DNA from: RGIG4608 sp045643885
GTDB taxonomy: Bacteria; Bacillota; Clostridia; Oscillospirales; CAG-272
DNA length: 63,014 nucleotides
Direction of reading: 5' to 3'
Assembly (NCBI GenBank): GCA_045643885.1
Contig: JAZRFY010000002.1
Location: forward strand, 1 to 63,014
Numbering within the stretch: the first letter of the stretch is position 1; every line of letters begins with the position of its first letter. The position numbers and the translations under genes are program-made. The notes beneath the pieces are model-generated. The model was not told where the DNA came from, did no database searches, and saw only the letters and a list, made by a program, of their open reading frames with translations. Positions 58,346 through 63,014 of this stretch are shown in pieces.

Positions 58346-59548
58346 TCAATTTCCTTCTGCGAAATATTCAAGATATTCCTCGTAGCAAAGACCTGTCTGA
58401 TAGATTACGGACGCTACTTCTACACCAACGAATCGGTAGTGCCAGGATTCGTATTGATAACCTGTGATAGCTACCTTGTCCTCGGGATATCGAAGGATAA
58501 ATCCATATTTCCAGGAGTTTTCAACGAGCCAGGGGAAGGCATCCGTTGTTTCAAATTTTTCACTTACGTCATTGTATATTGATTTTGTACTGAAGTCAAC
58601 GCAAAGACCTGTTCTATGCTCACTGTATTCGGGCTTGGCAGAATACTTATCAACGGCAATGATAGCCTCTTCTCTTGAAAGTCCGTGGCTCATTTCATTA
58701 TCGATATATGTGTTATAGAGAATGGTTTGATAATTGTGTGTTCGATAGGAGCTTTGAACGTGGATGTCAGAGATTCCTTCTGCCTCCATATCATTGAGCA
58801 TAGCCATAAGAGCTAACAACGTGGTGCGCTCAAGCTCAATCGTCTTGTCGTCTCGGCTATAATCGGCAGGAATTTCAACAAGGTCGTCAGGCTCAAAGTC
58901 TGCTGCTATCTCGTTTTGCTTATTGACGAGGATGGAGTAGATCCCTCCCTTTGAATTGATAGCATCAAGATATTCGGATACGTCGGTTGAATACTCGATT
59001 TTAGGATTGCTCACCATAATATAAACGTTCATACCGTTAAGGCTTACGGACATAGTACTCTTGCTACTCTCAATATCAACGCCGAGCAAAATCTCTTGAA
59101 CAGTTGAAAGGGGAACAAGGCAATATCCGTTTTTAACTCTTGCGGCGCAAGGCATTTCAACCTTGATGCCATTTACAAGGGCAATGTTTTTAGAACCCTC
59201 AAAGATGACCTCTGTACCGTTTACGCGATAAGTCATTTTTGAGCCTATAGAGTCCTTGGTAAACTTGCAATAATCTGCAAGGGCGTTCATATCGATAAGA
59301 GTGATCTTTCCGTCGGTAGCCTGCTCCTTGCTTATTTTTTGCTTATATTCTCCGTAAACGTAGGTGTATTTACCCATGCTTGTTTCCATAAACGATGCGC
59401 CGAGCAAAAGCAACGTAGCTAATACAAGCACACAAGCGGCAATGCCTAGAAATATCATTTTGTTTTTTCTTTCGTTTTCTGCTATTCTAGCATATAGACC
59501 GCGCTTTACGTTTTTAAACGCTTGTGCGTTTTTCTTTTCATTTATCAT
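58346..59548 (-). CDS. D-alanyl-D-alanine carboxypeptidase, VanY/M15B type
   Basis: A 400-residue membrane-anchored protein. One helix (~31-51) is followed by a copper-amine-oxidase-N-like beta domain (~75-165: VNGTEVIFEGSKNIALVNGIKVEM). The M15B zinc carboxypeptidase domain (~230-395) has IHVQSSYRTHNYQ, SAKPEYSEHRTGLCVDF (first His and the Asp) and ESWHYRFVG (third ligand). It trims the terminal D-Ala from peptidoglycan stems. vanY alone is not evidence for glycopeptide resistance, and no vanHAX genes are seen. Co-directional with the methyltransferase 11 bases upstream. Confidence 0.9.
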   Translation of the reverse strand: MINEKKNAQAFKNVKRGLYARIAENERKNKMIFLGIAACVLVLATLLLLGASFMETSMGKYTYVYGEYKQKISKEQATDGKITLIDMNALADYCKFTKDSIGSKMTYRVNGTEVIFEGSKNIALVNGIKVEMPCAARVKNGYCLVPLSTVQEILLGVDIESSKSTMSVSLNGMNVYIMVSNPKIEYSTDVSEYLDAINSKGGIYSILVNKQNEIAADFEPDDLVEIPADYSRDDKTIELERTTLLALMAMLNDMEAEGISDIHVQSSYRTHNYQTILYNTYIDNEMSHGLSREEAIIAVDKYSAKPEYSEHRTGLCVDFSTKSIYNDVSEKFETTDAFPWLVENSWKYGFILRYPEDKVAITGYQYESWHYRFVGVEVASVIYQTGLCYEEYLEYFAEGN

Positions 59549-59559
59549 ATATATCCGTC

Positions 59560-60111
59560 CTATTTGGTTTCTATCATCATAAAATATGGAGAGGTGGGGG
59601 AGTTAACTATCTGCACCTTTGTGCAGCACACCTTGAATCTTGAGAGTGTGGAAAGGTATTCACTTATCTCCTTGCCCTCGGCATCTCCCTCAGGATGTCC
59701 CGGATATACTGCGACCAAAAGGATCGCATCCTTTCCGAGAAGCTCGATGGCTGCTTCAATTGCAGGGAGTGTGGTGGCTCGCATGGTGGTTATGGATTTG
59801 TCACCGCCGGGAAGATAGCCAAGATTGAACATTCCTGCCTTTATAGGCTCGCTCACATAATTTTTTACATTGTGATGAGAGTCGTGGATGAGAGTATAGT
59901 TCTTTGGGCAACCCGATTTTTCAAGATTCTGACGGGTGGATTCAACGGCAGACGCCTGAATGTCAAAGGCATAAACCTTTCCACTTTCACCAACAGTTCT
60001 TGACAAAAATTCGGTATCGTGACCGTTACCCATTGTAAAGTCAACTGCAACGTCACCTTCCTTAAGATGCTCAAGTATAAATCGTTTATGTAAGTCAAGC
60101 AATTCTATCAC
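59560..60111 (-). CDS. mnmM: MnmM-like tRNA methyltransferase (YtqB family)
   Basis: A 183-residue class I methyltransferase of the rRNA_methylase/YtqB family (PF06962), shown in Bacillus to finish mnm5s2U at tRNA wobble positions. Seen: AVDFTMGNGHDTEFLSR (motif I, NGHDT), VYAFDIQASAVESTR (motif II), FNLGYLPGGDKSI and YPGHPEGDAEGKEI. Uses a GTG start at 60111 with no clear ribosome site. The C-terminal SPYFMMIE fits the family. Confidence 0.85.
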   Translation of the reverse strand: MIELLDLHKRFILEHLKEGDVAVDFTMGNGHDTEFLSRTVGESGKVYAFDIQASAVESTRQNLEKSGCPKNYTLIHDSHHNVKNYVSEPIKAGMFNLGYLPGGDKSITTMRATTLPAIEAAIELLGKDAILLVAVYPGHPEGDAEGKEISEYLSTLSRFKVCCTKVQIVNSPTSPYFMMIETK

Positions 60112-60141
60112 TATTATTTACCGATCCTTGTATAAAAAATA

Positions 60142-60170
60142 TTGAAAAAAGAATTTTTCTATGATATAAT
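60142..60170 (+). promoter_or_regulatory. Sigma-A promoter for the 8-oxoguanine glycosylase gene
   Basis: TTGAAA, 17 bp, TATAAT; 58 bases upstream of the ATG. Confidence 0.75.
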
Positions 60171-60228
60171 AATTATATATTATTTTGCTATTTAAAGCAA
60201 GAGATTTTTTATAGAATTGGAAGAAAAA

Positions 60229-61137
60229 ATGACTAATTTTTCAAGAAAAGTATGCATGGGATATGAGGGTGAGTTACCCTTTGTGAAAATAAAATACAGT
60301 GGTGCTTATAATCTTGCTAAAACGCTTGATTGCGGTCAGTGCTTCAGATGGGAAAGAGTGACCGATTCCGCTCTTGAAAACGAGTGGATTGGAGTGGCAT
60401 TCGGAAAGCTTATTTCTATAGCACAAATTGATGACGAGCTGACAATATATAATTCCACCCTTGACGAGTTTTATGCGATCTGGGAGCATTATTTTGCCCT
60501 TGACGAGGATTATGAGGCAATAGACAACGAGCTTCTTCTTTCATGCCAGAACGAGGCATTTATAAAGGCACTTGAACGTGGCAAGGGAATAAGAATTTTG
60601 CACCAGGATGCCTGGGAGGCAGTGTGCTCGTTTATCATTTCGCAAAATAATAATATTCCGAGAATCAAGAAGATAATAGACGCGCTTTCCTTTGCTCTTG
60701 GCAAGCAGATCGATTCAACACTTATGGAAAATCACGGTGCGAAGGGAAAGGAGTTTTATTCTTTTCCCGGTGCAGATGCAATTTTGCAGGCAGGCGAGGA
60801 GTTTATCTTTTCACTCAAAACCGGCTTTCGTGCCAAATACATAATGGATGCAGCAGAGAAGTGGTGCAACGGCACTATAAATGAAAACGATATCAAAAAG
60901 ATAGAAAAGCTTGATGATGCCATTGCTCATCTTTGCAAGGTGAAGGGAATTGGACTCAAGGTGGCTTCTTGCGCTCTTCTTTTCGGATTTGAAAGACTTG
61001 ATCCGTTTCCTATCGACGTATGGATGAAGAGAGTGCTTGATAAATATTTCGATAAGGATTTTGATCCCTCAACCTTTGGCAGATATGCAGGAGTGGCACA
61101 GCAGTATTTGTTCGATCATGAGAGAAATAACAACTGA
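60229..61137 (+). CDS. 8-oxoguanine DNA glycosylase (OGG1 family)
   Basis: Removes oxidised guanine from DNA. 302 residues. An N-terminal OGG-like domain (CGQCFRWERV) is followed by IISQNNNIPRIKKII, the HhH-GPD core VKGIGLKVASCALLFGF (catalytic Lys) and PIDVWMKRVL (catalytic Asp). The length and both domains match bacterial Ogg1. A TTG at 60217 is in frame; ATG 60229 with GGAAG just upstream is preferred. Complements nth in oxidative damage repair. Confidence 0.93.
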   Translation: MTNFSRKVCMGYEGELPFVKIKYSGAYNLAKTLDCGQCFRWERVTDSALENEWIGVAFGKLISIAQIDDELTIYNSTLDEFYAIWEHYFALDEDYEAIDNELLLSCQNEAFIKALERGKGIRILHQDAWEAVCSFIISQNNNIPRIKKIIDALSFALGKQIDSTLMENHGAKGKEFYSFPGADAILQAGEEFIFSLKTGFRAKYIMDAAEKWCNGTINENDIKKIEKLDDAIAHLCKVKGIGLKVASCALLFGFERLDPFPIDVWMKRVLDKYFDKDFDPSTFGRYAGVAQQYLFDHERNNN

Positions 61138-61193
61138 TAGATAAATTGGGATTTGGCGCGTACTATGTTCGCATTGACCACCTGTTGTTTTGC

Positions 61194-61306
61194 GTCGCTT
61201 TTTCAAAAGCGACCGCTCCACGCGTAGTGGCGCTGCGCCGCGTAGGCGCATTCGGCATTTCTTTTGTTAGCTTTTCTTTGTGCCTCTTATGGCAAAGAAA
61301 AGCGGC
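61194..61306. repeat. GC-rich multi-hairpin intergenic element
   Basis: In an AT-rich genome, this 113-bp stretch contains four hairpins: GTCGCTTTT / AAAAGCGAC (61194-61213), CCAC / GTGG (61218-61230) and TGCGCC / GGCGCA (61234-61250), the last two with the same GCGTA loop, and GCTTTTCTTTG / CAAAGAAAAGC (61270-61303). The base composition and repeated loop suggest a small mobile or REP-like repeat rather than an ordinary terminator; copy number elsewhere is unknown. Confidence 0.5.
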
Positions 61307-61381
61307 TAAAGAGTTTTGCTATCAAAACATTAGCTTGTGTATATCATTAAATGAATTTTTAAATCAAAAGGAGGAAAAACT

Positions 61382-61792
61382 ATGGAAAAACTGATTTCAA
61401 TTTTACTTATTATTACGTTAGCTTGCTCTTTTATTTCGTGTGGGGCACAAGAAGTGAAGAAAATTTCTTGTGAGGACATTATTAAGGTATACGATGATGC
61501 GGGATATTTTGTTTCATACCACAGCCACAGTGAGGATTCTGAAGAATATTATTGTTACATAATAATTTACGAGAACGAAGATTCCACCTCCGACCTTATG
61601 GAAATAACTTTCTACAATACCGAGGAAGGCGCTAAAGAAGCTGCAGAAAACAAAAGATATAATGCAGCAATATGGATGGTTGCAGTTATGTACGGCGAAT
61701 TCCGTTGGCTTCACACGGGCTACTATGGAGATTTGACCTATTCAACCTTTGATAATAAAATGCTAAAGCCGTTAAAGGAGCTTATGGAATAA
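61382..61792 (+). CDS. Small putative lipoprotein
   Basis: A 136-residue protein with a signal peptide and lipobox FISC (Cys20). The mature part is acidic and rich in Tyr (EEYYCYIIIYENEDS); no known domain recognised. AGGAGG precedes the ATG. It lies between the multi-hairpin element and the rplL terminator. Function unknown. Confidence 0.75.
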   Translation: MEKLISILLIITLACSFISCGAQEVKKISCEDIIKVYDDAGYFVSYHSHSEDSEEYYCYIIIYENEDSTSDLMEITFYNTEEGAKEAAENKRYNAAIWMVAVMYGEFRWLHTGYYGDLTYSTFDNKMLKPLKELME

Positions 61793-61840
61793 AAATAAAA
61801 GGCGGAGCTTTTCACCTTTTTGTTTATCTATATCAAAAAC

Positions 61841-61875
61841 AAAAACAGGACACGATTTCGTGTCCTGTTTTGTAC
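61841..61875. terminator. Terminator after rplL
   Basis: Perfect stem AAACAGGACACGA / CGTGTCCTGTTT with TTT loop and T-runs on both sides; ends rplL (minus) and the lipoprotein (plus). Confidence 0.88.
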
Positions 61876-61903
61876 AGCAAGTAATAAAACTCTTGAAACT
61901 AAA

Positions 61904-62275
61904 TTATTTAATTTCAACTGTTGCGCCTGCAGCAGCAAGAGCTTCCTTGATTTTTTCAGCTTCGTCCTTGGAAACGCCTTCCTTAAGTGTCTTGGGAGCG
62001 CCTTCAACGAGGTCCTTAGCGTCCTTAAGACCAAGACCTGTGAGCTCACGAACAACCTTAATAACGTCGAGCTTCTTAGCACCGAAGTTAGCAAGAACAA
62101 CGTCGAATTCTGTCTTTTCTTCAGCTGCAGCAACGGGAGCAGCAACACCAACAGCAGCAACGGGAGCAGCGGATACGCCGAATTCCTCTTCAACTGCCTT
62201 TACGAGTTCGTTCAACTCAAGAATAGTCAAACCTTTAATTGTTTCAACAATAGCTGTAATCTTTTCGTTAGCCAT
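61904..62275 (-). CDS. rplL: 50S ribosomal protein L7/L12
   Basis: Stalk protein present in several copies per ribosome, recruits translational GTPases. 123 residues: N-terminal dimer domain (KITAIVETIKGLTILELNEL), Ala/Val/Pro-rich hinge (~40-55) and the C-terminal domain (KTEFDVVLANFGAKKLDVIKVVRELTGLGLKDAKDLVE, by blocks VIKVVRE and GLGLKDAKDLVE). GGAGG precedes the ATG. 78 bp downstream of rplJ. Confidence 0.97.
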   Translation of the reverse strand: MANEKITAIVETIKGLTILELNELVKAVEEEFGVSAAPVAAVGVAAPVAAAEEKTEFDVVLANFGAKKLDVIKVVRELTGLGLKDAKDLVEGAPKTLKEGVSKDEAEKIKEALAAAGATVEIK

Positions 62276-62353
62276 TTTTAAATCCTCCAAAATTCAATAA
62301 AAATTTGTGTGTTTATGATGCGATATTTTTACGCAATGAGTTTTGTTTGCAGA

Positions 62354-62890
62354 TTATTCTGCAGCGGGAGCCTCTTCTGCGGGAGCAGGAGCAGCTTCTC
62401 CGTTCTTGTCCACGATAGCCTGAATAGCGTATGCAAAGCCGTAAAGAGGGCTCTGGATGCTTCCAAGGAACTTCGCGATAAGTGTTTCTCTTGAGGGGAT
62501 GTCAGCGAGTTCGTTAACTGTAGCTTCGTTAACAACAACACCGTCAACATAACCAGCAAGGATCTGGAATGACTTAACCTTATCGGAATACTTCTTAAGG
62601 ATCTTTGCAGGTGCAACTGCATCTTCCTTGGAGATTGCGATAGCTGTCATACCAGTAAGGTACTGCTTCATTTCGCCGTAACCTGCTTCTTCGCAAGCTC
62701 TGCCTGTAAGGGAGTTCTTAACTACCTTATAGTCGATGCCAGCTTCACGGAGTTCCTTACGCATAGCTGTATCAGCATCAACTGTGATACCCTGGTAATT
62801 AACGAGAACGCCGGAAACAGATTCTTTGATCTGAGCAGAAAGTTCAGCAACAACTTGCTGTTTCTTTTCAAGTATTACTTTACTTGGCAT
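62354..62890 (-). CDS. rplJ: 50S ribosomal protein L10
   Basis: Base of the ribosomal stalk, binds 23S rRNA and the L7/L12 dimers. 178 residues. The N-terminal RNA-binding domain (KQQVVAELSAQIKESVSGVLVNYQGITVDADTAMRKELREAG, by blocks GVLVNYQGITV and MRKELREAG) and VVKNSLTGRA are typical, with a C-terminal Ala/Pro/Glu helix for L12. AGGAGG precedes the ATG. It should feed back on its own leader, 62891 to the window end. Confidence 0.97.
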   Translation of the reverse strand: MPSKVILEKKQQVVAELSAQIKESVSGVLVNYQGITVDADTAMRKELREAGIDYKVVKNSLTGRACEEAGYGEMKQYLTGMTAIAISKEDAVAPAKILKKYSDKVKSFQILAGYVDGVVVNEATVNELADIPSRETLIAKFLGSIQSPLYGFAYAIQAIVDKNGEAAPAPAEEAPAAE

Positions 62891-63014
62891 TGTACTTTCC
62901 TCCTGTTTAAATAACGAATATAATAAAAAAATCCTTCCGAAAGGCATAGCACCCCAAGGAAAGACACACAATAATACAATATTAAAGTATAAAATCTTCC
63001 TCGGCAGGAGAGCT
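62891..63014 (-). promoter_or_regulatory. L10-type ribosomal leader with attenuator (partial)
   Basis: Sequence upstream of rplJ on the minus strand resembling the Firmicutes L10 leader: a GAGGAAG-containing arm, a TTTCCTTGGGGTGC segment and a compact hairpin CCTT-TCGG-AAGG followed by seven T. The TCCTT and CCTTT arms can compete for AAGGA, giving terminator and antiterminator forms. The 5' end lies beyond the window. Confidence 0.6.

Noticed and set aside
58346..59548. VanY-type gene as vancomycin resistance
   Set aside because: No vanHAX, vanR or vanS nearby; single carboxypeptidases are normal wall enzymes.
61820..62281. Open frame antisense to rplL
   Set aside because: Ser/Asn/Cys-rich shadow of the ribosomal protein gene.

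Overview
The window is a chromosome segment of a low-GC Gram-positive bacterium, most likely an anaerobic Clostridia (Bacillota). Evidence for this: an HrcA/CIRCE-controlled hrcA-grpE-dnaK-dnaJ-prmA cluster, transketolase split into two genes, RqcH, TmcAL, a GerA-type germination protein and a SpoIVFB-like M50 protease (a spore-former background), SLH-domain and BspA-like surface proteins, acetate kinase, and near-consensus sigma-A promoters spaced 17 bp. No phage, IS element or CRISPR array was seen. The order or genus cannot be fixed from this sequence alone.

Layout. 1-400 is the 3' end of a 23S rRNA gene on the plus strand, followed by a terminator with no 5S gene. 605-7854 carries a Thr-rich leucine-rich-repeat surface protein, the two transketolase subunits, mreC, nth, a shikimate-kinase-like gene, an unusual cytoplasmic serine hydrolase and a small protein with a perfect promoter, then tRNA-Leu(UAG). 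8180-10498 is a large M6-like metalloprotease lipoprotein with a tandem-duplicated N-terminal domain. 10539-13976 holds a SpoU-type RNA methyltransferase and, divergently, an HTH-serine dehydratase fusion followed by ddl. 14008-18382 (minus) is a run rsmI-asd-DUF3006-methyltransferase-FolC-like. 18450-25286 holds an amidase, ligA, a small P-loop kinase, murA, a DUF3810 protein and an RluA pseudouridine synthase. 25420-33774 has an SLH protein, rqcH, a PRK06851-like ATPase with an altered Walker A, a radical SAM protein, ackA and, divergently, tmcAL. 34123-41736 holds prfB (no programmed frameshift), an orphan OmpR-type regulator, trx, bcp, ychF, two DUF975 membrane proteins, trmB and truB. 41761-47505 has a GerA-family protein and the potABCD polyamine transporter. 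47726-49911 has an M50 protease, tRNA-Ile(CAU), a divergent PAP2 protein and a YwaF-like protein. 50224-55905 is the heat-shock operon. 56083-61792 holds two Cys-rich lipoproteins, a VanY-type carboxypeptidase, an MnmM-like methyltransferase, an 8-oxoguanine glycosylase and a small lipoprotein. The end is rplL-rplJ on the minus strand with an L10-type leader.

Most is core housekeeping: translation and tRNA/rRNA modification, cell wall, DNA repair and proteostasis. The most unusual items are: (1) an XRE-type DNA-binding domain fused to a complete Fe-S L-serine dehydratase, driven by a consensus promoter with a palindrome over its start site; (2) dnaK interrupted by an in-frame UGA just after the interdomain linker, beside three other changes at conserved positions; (3) three enzyme-family proteins with altered hallmark residues (FolC-like, shikimate-kinase-like, PRK06851-like); (4) several candidate regulatory palindromes and direct repeats; (5) a GC-rich multi-hairpin element at 61194-61306. 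All functional assignments are by recognition of motifs in the translated sequence; no database search was run.
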